Source: CBCYMI01 sp965183855 (lineage in GTDB: Bacteria > Pseudomonadota > Alphaproteobacteria > Caulobacterales > Maricaulaceae). Taken from it: a stretch of 64,000 nucleotides of DNA. Below, piece after piece: positions 27,793 to 37,032 of the stretch. The notes beneath the pieces are model-generated. The model did no database searches. It was given only the letters and a program-made list of their open reading frames with translations, and was not told the origin of the DNA. Position 1 is the stretch's first letter; the number at the start of each line of letters is the position of its first letter. The translations under genes and the position numbers were made by a program. Location of the stretch: positions 1 through 64,000 of the forward strand of contig CBCYMI010000016.1 in assembly GCA_965183855.1 (NCBI GenBank). The letters are read 5' to 3'.

Positions 27793-28920
27793 ATGACTAA
27801 TCATGAAAAAAAATCTCCACTGACATCTTCTTTAAAAACCCCTCTTTATAATTGGCACCTTCAACAAAATGCGAAACTGGTTGAATTCGCAGGATATCAA
27901 ATGCCTGTTCAATATGAAAAAGGAGTATTGTTTGAGCATAAATGGACTCGTGAGAATGCTGGACTGTTTGATGTCTCTCATATGGGGCAAGCCAAACTCA
28001 CAGGAGATTGTTTAAAACTTGAACAACTTGTTTGTGCAGATTTGCGACAGTTAAAACAGGGAGAGCAGAAATATGCTCTATTGTTAAATGATCAAGGAGG
28101 AATCATGGATGATTTAATGATTTCTCGTCCTGAGCAAGATTGTTTATATTTGATTGTTAATGCTGCGACAAAAACAAAAGATTTCACCTATATTAAAACA
28201 TATTTAAAAGATTCTGTTTCTCTTGAACCGCTTGATGATAGAGCTTTATTGGCCTTACAAGGTCCCAAAGCATCTTGTGTTTTGGCTTCTTTTATTCCAG
28301 ATATTCATCAAAAAATATTTATGGAGAGCTGGATTGCAGAAATAAAAGGAGTTCAAATTGGAATTTCTCGCTCGGGTTATACTGGAGAAGATGGATTTGA
28401 GCTTTCTGTTCCTGCATTAAAAGCAGAACAAATTGCTAATTTATTATTAGAATCAGAATATGTCAGCCCCATTGGTTTGGGAGCAAGAGATTCACTTAGA
28501 CTGGAAGCAGGACTGTGTCTTTATGGGCATGATATAGATGAAAACAGAACGCTTGTTGAGGCTTCTTTAAACTGGGCACTTCCCAAAACCAGAAGAGAGC
28601 GTGCGGATTTTCCAGGAGCAGAGAAAATTCTTTCTCAATTAGCAGGTGATGTTAAACAAAAACGGGTTGGAATTAAACTGAAAGAGAGAATGCCAGCAAG
28701 AGAGAATACGATTATTCTTGCAGAAAATGGTACAAAGATCGGGCGTGTAACAAGTGGGAGTTATGGTCCTTCCATAGAAGCCTCAATTGCAATGGGATAC
28801 ATTGATAAAACCTATGCAAAAATTGGAACGACCATCCATCTTTTAATTAGAAACCAACTTCGAGAAGCCAAAATTGTTAAAATGCCTTTTCTATCGCATC
28901 GGTATTATAGAGGAAATTAA
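27793..28920 (+). CDS. gcvT: Glycine cleavage system T protein (aminomethyltransferase)
   Basis: A 375-residue tetrahydrofolate-dependent aminomethyltransferase. It releases ammonia from the aminomethyl-lipoyl group on GcvH and forms 5,10-methylene-THF. Family segments: GVLFEHKWTRENAGLFDVSHMGQ, GLGARDSLRLEAGLCLYGHDID, and the C-terminal barrel GRVTSGSYGPSIEASIAMGYI. The start is the ATG at 27793 with GAGG 9-12 bases upstream. First gene of a complete gcvT-H-PA-PB operon under the glycine riboswitch. Confidence 0.97.
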   Translation: MTNHEKKSPLTSSLKTPLYNWHLQQNAKLVEFAGYQMPVQYEKGVLFEHKWTRENAGLFDVSHMGQAKLTGDCLKLEQLVCADLRQLKQGEQKYALLLNDQGGIMDDLMISRPEQDCLYLIVNAATKTKDFTYIKTYLKDSVSLEPLDDRALLALQGPKASCVLASFIPDIHQKIFMESWIAEIKGVQIGISRSGYTGEDGFELSVPALKAEQIANLLLESEYVSPIGLGARDSLRLEAGLCLYGHDIDENRTLVEASLNWALPKTRRERADFPGAEKILSQLAGDVKQKRVGIKLKERMPARENTIILAENGTKIGRVTSGSYGPSIEASIAMGYIDKTYAKIGTTIHLLIRNQLREAKIVKMPFLSHRYYRGN

Positions 28921-29001
28921 TCATTTATTTTGGTAAATAAAAAACACATATTTTACATTAATTCTGACAGATCAAATTTAACATAAATCAAGGGTGATAC
29001 T

Positions 29002-29370
29002 ATGAGATATTCTGAAAAACATGAATGGGTTAAATCAGAGGAAGATTTATATATTATTGGCATTTCAGTTTATGCAGCTGAACAATTAGGAGATATTGTT
29101 TATATAGAGCTTCCTGAAATTGGGAAAACCGTTCAGCTAGGAGATGAAGTTGCTGTTGTTGAATCTGTTAAGGCAGCAAGTGAGGTATATACACCTTTGT
29201 CTGGTGAGATTGTTGAAGTAAATAAGGAACTTGAAAATAATTCTGCTTTGGTAAATGAATCGGCTGAAGAACAGGGGTGGTTTTACAAAATTAAAATAGA
29301 AAATAAAAAAGAGTTGGAATCCTTAATGGATACGAAATCCTATCAGGATTATCTTAAAACACAGGAGTAA
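29002..29370 (+). CDS. gcvH: Glycine cleavage system H protein
   Basis: A 122-residue lipoyl carrier that shuttles the aminomethyl group between GcvP and GcvT. The lipoylated lysine is K57 in VVESVKAASEVY. Typical length and fold from YSEKHEWV to the C-terminal helix. The start ATG at 29002 has AGGGTG 8 bases upstream. gcvPA follows after 5 bases. Confidence 0.97.
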   Translation: MRYSEKHEWVKSEEDLYIIGISVYAAEQLGDIVYIELPEIGKTVQLGDEVAVVESVKAASEVYTPLSGEIVEVNKELENNSALVNESAEEQGWFYKIKIENKKELESLMDTKSYQDYLKTQE

Positions 29371-29375
29371 TATTT

Positions 29376-30737
29376 GTGCGTTATTTACCATTAACCGCTT
29401 CTGATCGTAAGGAAATGCTTAAAAAAATCGGCGTTCGATCAATAAATGAATTATTTGAAACTATTCCTGAAACCGTTCGGCTAAAACAAGATTTAACTCT
29501 CCCGAAAGCTCAAAGTGAAATGCAGGTGGAAAGGAATTTAAAAAGGCTTGCTTCAAAAAATAAATCCGCAGGTCAAACCGCTTTTTTTATTGGAGGTGGT
29601 GCATACCGCCATCATATTCCCGCAAGTGTTGACCATATTATTCAACGATCTGAATTTTTAACTGCATATACTCCCTACCAGCCTGAAATATCTCAAGGAA
29701 CATTGCAATCCTTGTTTGAATTTCAAACTCAGATCTGTTTATTAACGGGTATGGAAGTTGCCAATGCTTCCATGTATGATGGGTCAACAGCGTGTGCAGA
29801 GGCTGCGTTAATGGCAACACGAATTACACGACGTAAAAAAGTAATTTTAGCTTCTGGATTACATCCACATTATCTACAAGTTAGTAGAACAATGATGGAA
29901 TCTCAGGGTGTTGAGTGTGTATATTTACATCCAGAGAAAACACATAAGGCAGATCAGATTGATCAAATTGATCAGATCGTTAAACATATTAATGAAGAAA
30001 CGGCTTGTGTGATTATTCAAAATCCGAATGCATTTGGTGCCTTGGTCGATGTATCAGATCTAGCAAAAACAATTCATGAAAAAGGAGCTTTGCTCATCAT
30101 GGTTGTAACTGAAATTATTTCTCTTGGCGCTGTTAAAAATCCAGGAGAAATGGGTGCTGATATTGTTGTTGGTGAAGGTCAATCTTTAGGTGTGGGATTA
30201 AATTTTGGAGGACCATATATTGGTTTCTTTGCTTGTAAATCACACTTGGTTCGACAAATGCCAGGAAGAGTTGTTGGTGAAACAATTGATGAACAGGGAA
30301 GGCGAGGCTATACATTAACACTTTCCACCCGTGAGCAACATATTCGCCGAGAAAAAGCAACAAGTAATATTTGTACTAATTCGGGGTTATGTTGTTTGGC
30401 TTTTTCTATCCATTTGGCACTATTAGGTGAAAAAGGTCTTAAACAAATGGCCATGATTAATCACCAAAAAGCATGTGAAGCAGCTAAGATTTTATCCTCT
30501 ATTGAAGGCGTTGAATTAAGAACAAATGTCTTTTTCAATGAATTTATCTTGAGATTGCCTAAAATGGCTCATGAGATTGTAGAATTACTAGCTGAACAGG
30601 ATGTTTTAGCTGGAATTCCATGTAATCGTTTATGGCGAGATTCTGGATTTGAAAAAGATCTCCTGATTGCGGTTACAGAGACGAATACGACAGAAGATAT
30701 TCAGAATTTGGCAAATGCGCTAAAAAAGGTGTTATGA
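29376..30737 (+). CDS. gcvPA: Glycine dehydrogenase (decarboxylating) subunit 1
   Basis: A 453-residue N-terminal half of the split P protein. It pairs with GcvPB to decarboxylate glycine and pass the aminomethyl group to GcvH. Typical motifs: RYLPLTASDRKEML, GGGAYRHHIPASVDHI, TPYQPEISQGTLQSLFEFQT and ANASMYDGSTACAEA. It starts at GTG 29376 with AGGAG 8 bases upstream. Its stop overlaps the gcvPB start by 4 bases, indicating translational coupling. The split-P form is common in alphaproteobacteria and archaea. Confidence 0.96.
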   Translation: MRYLPLTASDRKEMLKKIGVRSINELFETIPETVRLKQDLTLPKAQSEMQVERNLKRLASKNKSAGQTAFFIGGGAYRHHIPASVDHIIQRSEFLTAYTPYQPEISQGTLQSLFEFQTQICLLTGMEVANASMYDGSTACAEAALMATRITRRKKVILASGLHPHYLQVSRTMMESQGVECVYLHPEKTHKADQIDQIDQIVKHINEETACVIIQNPNAFGALVDVSDLAKTIHEKGALLIMVVTEIISLGAVKNPGEMGADIVVGEGQSLGVGLNFGGPYIGFFACKSHLVRQMPGRVVGETIDEQGRRGYTLTLSTREQHIRREKATSNICTNSGLCCLAFSIHLALLGEKGLKQMAMINHQKACEAAKILSSIEGVELRTNVFFNEFILRLPKMAHEIVELLAEQDVLAGIPCNRLWRDSGFEKDLLIAVTETNTTEDIQNLANALKKVL

Positions 30738-32344
30738 TTATGAGTACACAATCGAACTTAAATAATAAAGGGCGTCCAACTCGCCCATATTCGGCAGAAC
30801 ACAAAACTCAATCAATGATTATGGATCAAGAAGGTCAGAGTCCTCCATTGACATCTTCTGGTTCTAAAGGGCTTGCTCAATATGAGCCTTTATTATTTGA
30901 AATAGGTCGATCTGATGTATCGGGTGTCGATTTTGAACCCGTAAAAAACCATCCTTCTTCTCGTCTTGGAAAACATGAGAAAACAGATTCTATCGGTCTG
31001 GTTGGTCTATCAGAACCGGAAACACTCCGTCATTATGTCCGATTGAGCCAAAAAAACTATGCAATTGATTTAGGAGTCTACCCGTTAGGGTCATGTACAA
31101 TGAAACATAATCCTCGCTTGAATGAGAAAATAGCACGTCTTGAAGGGTTTTCAGATATCCATCCTTTGCAGCCTGTTAAAACTGTTCAAGGAGCATTAGA
31201 GCTCATGAATGAACTGGCATTTTGGCTTAAGGAATTAACAGGCATGCCTGCAATTGCTTTAAGTCCTAAAGCTGGAGCGCAGGGTGAGTTATGTGGTATG
31301 AAAACGATTCAAGAGGCGTTAAAAGTAAGGGGTGAACTTGAATCTCGAAATAAAGTATTAGTACCAGCAGCTGCTCATGGTACGAATCCTTCAACGGCAC
31401 ATCAATGTGGCTTTAAGGTTGTTCAAATAGAAGTGGATCAAAAAGGACGGACATCTTTAGAAACATTTAAACAACACCTTAGTAAAGAAGTGGCCGCCGT
31501 GATGATTACAAATCCAAATACCTGTGGTGTTTTTGAGCGTGATATTGTTGAGATCGCACAATCCATACATGATATTGGTGGGTATGTTTATTGTGATGGT
31601 GCTAATTTTAATGCTCTGATGGGAAAGGTTAAAATTGCAGATCTTGGGGTTGATGCCATGCATATTAATCTTCACAAAACCTTTTCAACACCTCATGGTG
31701 GGGGTGGTCCAGGGGCAGGTCCTACTGTTTTATCAGATAGTTTGAAAGCATATGCACCTTTACCATATGTGTGTATTAATGAGAATAATCAATTTAACTT
31801 AATAGAACATAAAGAAGATGATAAAAATCAATCTTTTGGACGATTATCTGCCTTCCATGGTCAGATGGGAATGTTTACCCGTGCGTTAGCCTATATGATG
31901 AGTCATGGTTCTGATGGGTTAAAACAAGTATCAGAAGATGCTGTTTTAAATGCAAATTATATTCTCTCTGGTTTGAAGGAAGCCATGTCTCCTGCTTTTT
32001 CAGGATATTGTATGCATGAATCACTTTTTGATGATACATTCTTAAAAAACACAGGAATTACAACGTTAGATTTTGCAAAAGCTATGATTGATGAAGGATA
32101 TCATCCGATGACCATGTATTTCCCATTAATCGTTAAAGGTGCAATGCTGATTGAACCAACAGAAACAGAATCCAAAGCAGAACTGGATCGCTTTATACAA
32201 ACATTACAGAGCGTGGCAGAACAGGCAATTAATGGCAAAAAGCAGAAATTTACGAATGCTCCTTATTATGCACCAACTAGACGGCTGGATGAAACACGTG
32301 CTGCCCGAAATCCCGTCTTGAAATGGCAAAAAAACAATTCTTAA
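30734..32344 (+). CDS. gcvPB: Glycine dehydrogenase (decarboxylating) subunit 2
   Basis: A 536-residue PLP-binding half of the P protein. The PLP lysine lies in HINLHKTFSTPHGGGGPG, and YPLGSCTMKHNPRLNE and ALSPKAGAQGELCG are family blocks. The N-terminal 45 residues (Gln/Ser/Lys-rich) are longer than in most homologues; a second in-frame ATG sits two codons in. Last gene of the riboswitch-controlled glycine cleavage operon. No GcvL (lipoamide dehydrogenase) is in the window. Confidence 0.96.
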   Translation: MIMSTQSNLNNKGRPTRPYSAEHKTQSMIMDQEGQSPPLTSSGSKGLAQYEPLLFEIGRSDVSGVDFEPVKNHPSSRLGKHEKTDSIGLVGLSEPETLRHYVRLSQKNYAIDLGVYPLGSCTMKHNPRLNEKIARLEGFSDIHPLQPVKTVQGALELMNELAFWLKELTGMPAIALSPKAGAQGELCGMKTIQEALKVRGELESRNKVLVPAAAHGTNPSTAHQCGFKVVQIEVDQKGRTSLETFKQHLSKEVAAVMITNPNTCGVFERDIVEIAQSIHDIGGYVYCDGANFNALMGKVKIADLGVDAMHINLHKTFSTPHGGGGPGAGPTVLSDSLKAYAPLPYVCINENNQFNLIEHKEDDKNQSFGRLSAFHGQMGMFTRALAYMMSHGSDGLKQVSEDAVLNANYILSGLKEAMSPAFSGYCMHESLFDDTFLKNTGITTLDFAKAMIDEGYHPMTMYFPLIVKGAMLIEPTETESKAELDRFIQTLQSVAEQAINGKKQKFTNAPYYAPTRRLDETRAARNPVLKWQKNNS

Positions 32345-32451
32345 TTGTAACGATTGAATTGGATTTTTAAACCTTATTATTTTTTAGAAATGCCTATTCA
32401 TCATATGATATAATATAGACCAATACAGGATGTTTTTTGTGGGATTTTCTT

Positions 32452-33387
32452 TTAATTGTTTTTTTGAATTAACGCATGATAGATTAATTTAACAGCGCTC
32501 AGATCTGCAAGAGCGGTTCCTACGGATTTAAACAGAGTAATATCTGTTGGCTTGTTTCTACCCAAGGAAGGTGTTTCTAAGAGTTCTGATAAGCTTTTAA
32601 CCGCTTCTTTTTTAATCAGTTTGGCTTTTAAGGGGATGATAAAATCGCCACCTTCTTTAAAAACACCTTGAAGTGTATCTGTAAATAGCCTTGAACGAAG
32701 AATAATTTCATGGTCTGTTTCTCTCATATCACTTCGATAAGCTCCAACGAGGTCTATATGGGTGCCCTCACAAACAAGTTTTCCTTTTATTAAGGGAATT
32801 TGAGATCGTGTTGCTGCGGTAATAATATCTGCTTTTGGAATAGCCTGATCTAGATTATGGACAATGGAAATATCATAGGGAAGACGATCAGCTAGCTGTT
32901 TTGCTTTGTTTGGATCTCGTCCCCACAACAAAATTTGTTTAATGGGTCTCATTAGTAAATGTGCTTCAATCAGACAGGGAGCTAATCGACCATACCCTAG
33001 CACTAATAATGTTTCTGAATCTTTTCTAGATAGCTTTGAAGAAGCAAGTGCGGAAGTTGCTGCTGTTCTTCTAGCTGTAATTTCCCTGTGATCTAAAGTA
33101 GCCAGAAGGGTTCCATCTTGCTGATTGAAAAGGCAGTATAGCCCATTAATTGTTTCCTTATTTATTTTTCTATTCTCAGAAAATATGCTTACGAGTTTAA
33201 TTCCAAGTAATTGATCATTCCAGGCTGGCATGATTAATAACTCTTTGTGAGGAGCAATATGTTCATGTGTCCTTAAAGGGACACAAACAGATTGTTTTAA
33301 AAAATCCTGTTCAAGTTCCAAGATAAGATCTTGATAGGATAAGACTTTTCTGATTTGATCAACACCATAATATTTTATATTATCCAT
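32452..33387 (-). CDS. Ornithine cyclodeaminase/mu-crystallin family protein
   Basis: A 311-residue NAD(P)-dependent enzyme of the ornithine cyclodeaminase/alanine dehydrogenase/mu-crystallin family. The catalytic lysine is in LLGIKLVSIF, the nucleotide-binding loop is VLGYGRLAPCLIEAHL (G-Y-G-R, where G-x-G-x-Q/A is usual), and the acid is in DLVGAYRSDMRETD. Substrate cannot be told; ornithine, ketimines or alanine are options. AAAGG precedes the ATG. It stands alone, convergent with the glycine cleavage operon. Confidence 0.85.
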   Translation of the reverse strand: MDNIKYYGVDQIRKVLSYQDLILELEQDFLKQSVCVPLRTHEHIAPHKELLIMPAWNDQLLGIKLVSIFSENRKINKETINGLYCLFNQQDGTLLATLDHREITARRTAATSALASSKLSRKDSETLLVLGYGRLAPCLIEAHLLMRPIKQILLWGRDPNKAKQLADRLPYDISIVHNLDQAIPKADIITAATRSQIPLIKGKLVCEGTHIDLVGAYRSDMRETDHEIILRSRLFTDTLQGVFKEGGDFIIPLKAKLIKKEAVKSLSELLETPSLGRNKPTDITLFKSVGTALADLSAVKLIYHALIQKNN

Positions 33388-33607
33388 TTTATACCTTTTA
33401 ACAATTATATTTTTCTTTTAAAAGAGCAAAATTATATAAGGTTGATTCCAGATATTCAGGATAAGGATCTCATTCTTAGAAATTTAAGCAGCTCTCAAAA
33501 ACTATTTTTAGTATATATTTATATAATAATTTCTCTTGTTTTAGTGAAGTATTTAATTTTTTTTTGGTTTATCATACTTATTTATATCCTATTAATTTTA
33601 GACAAGG

Positions 33608-34687
33608 ATGAATATGATGAGCCTTATTAAACATACAATAACACATGCAGCTCAGGTTGATTTAGAATATGATCAATTAACAGATTTACAAAAAAGAGAT
33701 GTATTAGACGACCAGTTCGTTTTTTTCGCTAATTTACTTGATATGGTAGAGCGATTATCAATCACATTTGAAGCTAGTAAATCAGACTGGTGTCCTTTAT
33801 TGCAAATGGCAAAGCAAAATTTACAAAAACAACAAGAAAAAATATTAAAATTTTACGAAGATTTTTTTCCTGATGGTAAAACGATTGGAGATTTTACAGA
33901 TCAAGAAACACCCGATATTTTTGTTGTTTTGGGATCTGCCAATCCTGATATAGCCAATCAAAGATCCGAACATGCAAGCACATTAGCAAAAAGGTATAAA
34001 AACGGTTCAATTATTGTTTCTGGAGGGGGGTATAATGTAGAAGAAACAGAAGCAAAACGTATGCATGACACGCTTATATCTAAAGGCATTCATTCAGATC
34101 AAATTATTATGGAAGCAGATTCCATGGATACGATTGGAAACGCTTTTTTTACAAAACTTACGCTTAAAAAACGTCATTTATTAAAAACTGGGTTAAAAAT
34201 ACTTATTGTGACATCTAAATTTCATGCATCAAGAAGTCTAAATTATTTTAGACGGATTTTTTCTTCGCAATATAAAATTGCAGTCAATTGTATTGTAACA
34301 CTTGATGAACAGGCAAGAATCCAGGCTGCTCGTCATGAGTTATTAACAGAATATAGAGCACAAAATTCAGTATTTGTATTTGATACAGGAGATTATATAA
34401 GAAATAAGGCAACAAATTTTCAGGAATTACCATTAAGGGAATTAGGAGCTTATAGTTTGATGAGCCATGGATTTGTTGGGCGATCATTGGATGACCAAAC
34501 TCTCTTATGCCAATTACTGGATAAGCATGATCTTTATAAAAGTCGCTTTGATTTATGGCGTAAATATTTTGATGTGTGTGCTCAGAGTTCAGCGGAAGAT
34601 GAAGCCCAGCAAGAATTCAGTATTAATTCAGCAATTGCAGCAGATTCTGAATATGCATTTTTATCTTCAAAAGATCTTATTTTATAA
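33608..34687 (+). CDS. DUF218/YdcF-like protein
   Basis: A 359-residue protein with a central DUF218 domain (about residues 95-235). This has the SAM- or nucleotide-binding-like pattern VVLGSANPDI, GSIIVSGGGYN, TEAKRMHDTLISKGI and SMDTIGNAFFTK. The N-terminal 95 residues are helical. There is no transmembrane segment, unlike the cell-wall SanA/ElyC branch, so it is more like E. coli YdcF, whose role is unknown. Starts at 33608, 33614 or 33617 are all possible; AAGG at 33603-33606 best fits 33614. Single gene. Confidence 0.75.
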   Translation: MNMMSLIKHTITHAAQVDLEYDQLTDLQKRDVLDDQFVFFANLLDMVERLSITFEASKSDWCPLLQMAKQNLQKQQEKILKFYEDFFPDGKTIGDFTDQETPDIFVVLGSANPDIANQRSEHASTLAKRYKNGSIIVSGGGYNVEETEAKRMHDTLISKGIHSDQIIMEADSMDTIGNAFFTKLTLKKRHLLKTGLKILIVTSKFHASRSLNYFRRIFSSQYKIAVNCIVTLDEQARIQAARHELLTEYRAQNSVFVFDTGDYIRNKATNFQELPLRELGAYSLMSHGFVGRSLDDQTLLCQLLDKHDLYKSRFDLWRKYFDVCAQSSAEDEAQQEFSINSAIAADSEYAFLSSKDLIL

Positions 34688-34860
34688 GAAAAACAATAGA
34701 ATATAAAATATTATCTTTTAAAGTAGGCATTATATTGTTTCTCATAAAAATAGAAATCAATATTTAATATTTATGACTATTTGAAAATCTGTGTGTTTTT
34801 TAATGAAAATGTTCTTGAGTTTTATTTTATTTTGTGCAATGTTATCTAAATCCAAAAAGA

Positions 34861-34973
34861 TTGATAAAAAAGCGTATCTTAATAAAGCGTACCTTGATAA
34901 AAGCGTACCTTGATAAAAGCGTACCTTGATAAAAGCGTACCTTGATAAAAGCGTACCTTGATAAAAGCGTATA
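34861..34973 (+). repeat. Tandem 16-bp repeat ahead of the leu operon
   Basis: Seven head-to-tail units of TTGATAAAAGCGTACC. Units 3-6 (34894-34957) are perfect 16-mers. Unit 1 (18 bp), unit 2 (15 bp) and unit 7 (last bases TATA) are degenerate, which suggests expansion from the centre. There are no unique spacers, so it is not CRISPR. It ends about 55 bases before the leucine leader peptide. It could be a slippage tract, or a cluster of protein-binding sites upstream of the leu promoter. Confidence 0.9.
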
Positions 34974-35027
34974 CAAGGCGGAGTGTTAAGAGAAAGTATA
35001 TCACAAATATAAGTAAAGTGATTAGGT

Positions 35028-35084
35028 ATGATATATAAAACAATAAACAGGGTTTTTATTTTTTCTCTTCTTCTCCGCCTGTAG
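35028..35084 (+). CDS. leuL: Leucine operon leader peptide
   Basis: An 18-codon open frame, MIYKTINRVFIFSLLLRL, ending TAG 35082-35084. Four of the last five codons are leucine (CTT CTT CTC, CGC, CTG), immediately before the stop. It lies 233 bases upstream of leuA on the same strand, the position and design of attenuation leaders such as E. coli LeuL. The stop falls inside a CCGCC/GGCGG hairpin. The ribosome site is weak (AAAGTG). Too short for standard gene calling. Confidence 0.75.
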   Translation: MIYKTINRVFIFSLLLRL

Positions 35085-35267
35085 GCGGATATATAGTTCT
35101 TATCTTTATTATTTCCATCTATAAAATAGCATATAAATCATAAAGCATGTCTTTATATAAAATTTATATAAAAGGCAGCTTTTGATTTTGATATCTTCTG
35201 ATATTTAAATAAAGCAGGCTTTCAAAACAGGCATATCTTGAATAGTTTGAGCGCTGGTTTTTTTTTA
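35074..35267 (+). promoter_or_regulatory. Candidate leu attenuator
   Basis: TCCGCC (35074-35079) pairs with GGCGGA (35084-35089) across the leader stop. GCCTGT (35078-35083) is also complementary to ACAGGC (35227-35232), a possible antiterminator pairing. A bulged hairpin at about 35214-35258 runs into T9 (35259-35267) and is a possible terminator. The leader and the first hairpin are clear; the long-range pairing and the terminator are tentative. AGGAG at 35306-35310 is the leuA ribosome site. Confidence 0.5.
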
Positions 35268-35317
35268 TGATTTTATGCTTGTTTACTCAATAAGATCTTG
35301 TTTATAGGAGTTATGGT

Positions 35318-36997
35318 ATGAAACCAAAATATAAAACTTCAGAGAATTTAATTATTTTTGATACAACCTTGCGAGATGGTGAGCAGTCACCAGGAGCAAC
35401 CATGACATTAAAAGAAAAGCTTGGTATCGCAGAACTCCTTGATCGTATGGGTGTTAATGTAATTGAAGCGGGGTTTGCTGCGGCATCAGCAGGGGATGTT
35501 GCATGTATCGAAGCGGTATGCAAACAGGCTCAATATGCAAGTGTGTGTAGTTTAGCTCGTGCTGTTAAATCTGATATTGAAGCTGCTGCACAGTCGTTAA
35601 GATATGCTAAAAAGCCTAGAATTCATACATTTATATCAACAAGCAAGCTGCATATAGAATGCCAATTTAAAATGACAAATGAACAAGTTCTGGAAAGGAT
35701 TGATAAAACGGTACGCTATGCTTGTTCTTTTTGTGATGATGTGGAATGGTCTGCCATGGATGCAACAAGAAGTGATATGCCTTTTTTAATTCAGGCTGTG
35801 GGCATGGCAATAAATGCAGGGGCAAAAACAATTAATATTCCTGATACGGTTGGATATACATTACCAGAAAACTATACAGAAATAATTTCCACCTTATGCA
35901 AACGATTTCCAGATACGATCCTTTCAGTACATTGTCATGATGATTTAGGATTGGCAACAGCAAATTCTCTGGCAGGAATTAAGGCGGGTGCACGTCAGGT
36001 TGAATGTACGATTAATGGAATTGGAGAGAGGGCCGGAAATGCTGCGATGGAAGAAATTGTGATGGCACTTAAAACACGGAAAGATGCATTTCATTGTGAT
36101 ACAAATATCGACACCAGACAAATTTATAATACAGCAAGATTTGTTTCGACAGTTACAGGGTTTGCAATCCAGAAAAATAAGGCAATTATTGGTGCAAATG
36201 CCTTTTCTCATGAATCAGGTATTCATCAAGATGGTATGTTAAAAAATCGGGAAACCTATGAAATTATACGCCCTGAAAGCATAGGCATGATGCATTCTAG
36301 AATTGTTTTGGGTAAGCATTCGGGTCGTGCTGCTCTTAAAAATAAATTAAATGCATGGAAAATCAATCTTAAGGATGATGAAGTTAATAACCTGTTTAAA
36401 GAGTTTAAAGCATTGTGTGATCGTAAGAAGCATACAACAGAAGAAGATCTTTTGGCATTAATTCGGAATCAAAAAGCAGGATTTTTTACTCCCTGTTTTA
36501 TTTGTTTGGTTTCTTTTAAAACAGAAAAACAGGAATTAAATACAAAAGATCAAAATAAGGAACAGAATATTGCATATTTAACATTGAGTATTGATCATGC
36601 TGAAAAAAAATACCAGGCAGTTGGAGATGGTAGTCTGGATGCTATTTTTAAAGCAATTAATGAGGGAGTTAAAGATGCTTTGGATTGGAAAGAAAAATCT
36701 AATCTAAAAAATCAAATTAATCTGCTAAAATTAACCAATTTTGAAGTGCATAGTATTTCTCAAGGATGTGATGCTCAGGCAGAGGCAAGTATTGAACTTG
36801 CTTATAAAACAATTATATATAATGGACATGCCCTTCATACAGATGTTATGATAGCTTCTGCATTGGCCTATATTTCTGCAATTAATAAACTAATTGCATA
36901 TGAGACCAGTTTGTCAAAACAGCAAATATCAATAAAAAAGAATCAGAATTCTGATCCTATATCGTCTGAAACAGAAGATAAAATGACTATTTTATAA
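35318..36997 (+). CDS. leuA: 2-isopropylmalate synthase
   Basis: A 559-residue enzyme condensing acetyl-CoA with 2-oxoisovalerate, the committed step to leucine. The TIM-barrel has FDTTLRDGEQSPGATM near the N-terminus and the metal-binding HCHDDLGLATANS. The C-terminal LeuA allosteric domain (about 415-530), which senses leucine, is complete but carries a Lys/Asn-rich spacer. The GEQSPGATM form is like alphaproteobacterial LeuA, not the enterobacterial one. AGGAG lies 7 bases before the ATG. First gene of leuA-leuC-leuD-leuB behind the leader peptide. Confidence 0.96.
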   Translation: MKPKYKTSENLIIFDTTLRDGEQSPGATMTLKEKLGIAELLDRMGVNVIEAGFAAASAGDVACIEAVCKQAQYASVCSLARAVKSDIEAAAQSLRYAKKPRIHTFISTSKLHIECQFKMTNEQVLERIDKTVRYACSFCDDVEWSAMDATRSDMPFLIQAVGMAINAGAKTINIPDTVGYTLPENYTEIISTLCKRFPDTILSVHCHDDLGLATANSLAGIKAGARQVECTINGIGERAGNAAMEEIVMALKTRKDAFHCDTNIDTRQIYNTARFVSTVTGFAIQKNKAIIGANAFSHESGIHQDGMLKNRETYEIIRPESIGMMHSRIVLGKHSGRAALKNKLNAWKINLKDDEVNNLFKEFKALCDRKKHTTEEDLLALIRNQKAGFFTPCFICLVSFKTEKQELNTKDQNKEQNIAYLTLSIDHAEKKYQAVGDGSLDAIFKAINEGVKDALDWKEKSNLKNQINLLKLTNFEVHSISQGCDAQAEASIELAYKTIIYNGHALHTDVMIASALAYISAINKLIAYETSLSKQQISIKKNQNSDPISSETEDKMTIL

Positions 36998-37032
36998 AAA
37001 TCTAGGTTAAGTTTTCTAGATAGGGTATTACT

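Noticed and set aside
29638..29820. Minus frames inside the glycine cleavage genes
   Set aside because: They are antisense shadows of strongly conserved gcvPA and gcvPB sequence.
33355..33630. 91-codon plus frame between the cyclodeaminase and DUF218 genes
   Set aside because: It overlaps the start of the cyclodeaminase gene antisense and the DUF218 start, and its hydrophobic composition is what AT-rich sequence gives by chance.
34861..34973. CRISPR array
   Set aside because: Units are contiguous with no unique spacers and no cas gene is present.
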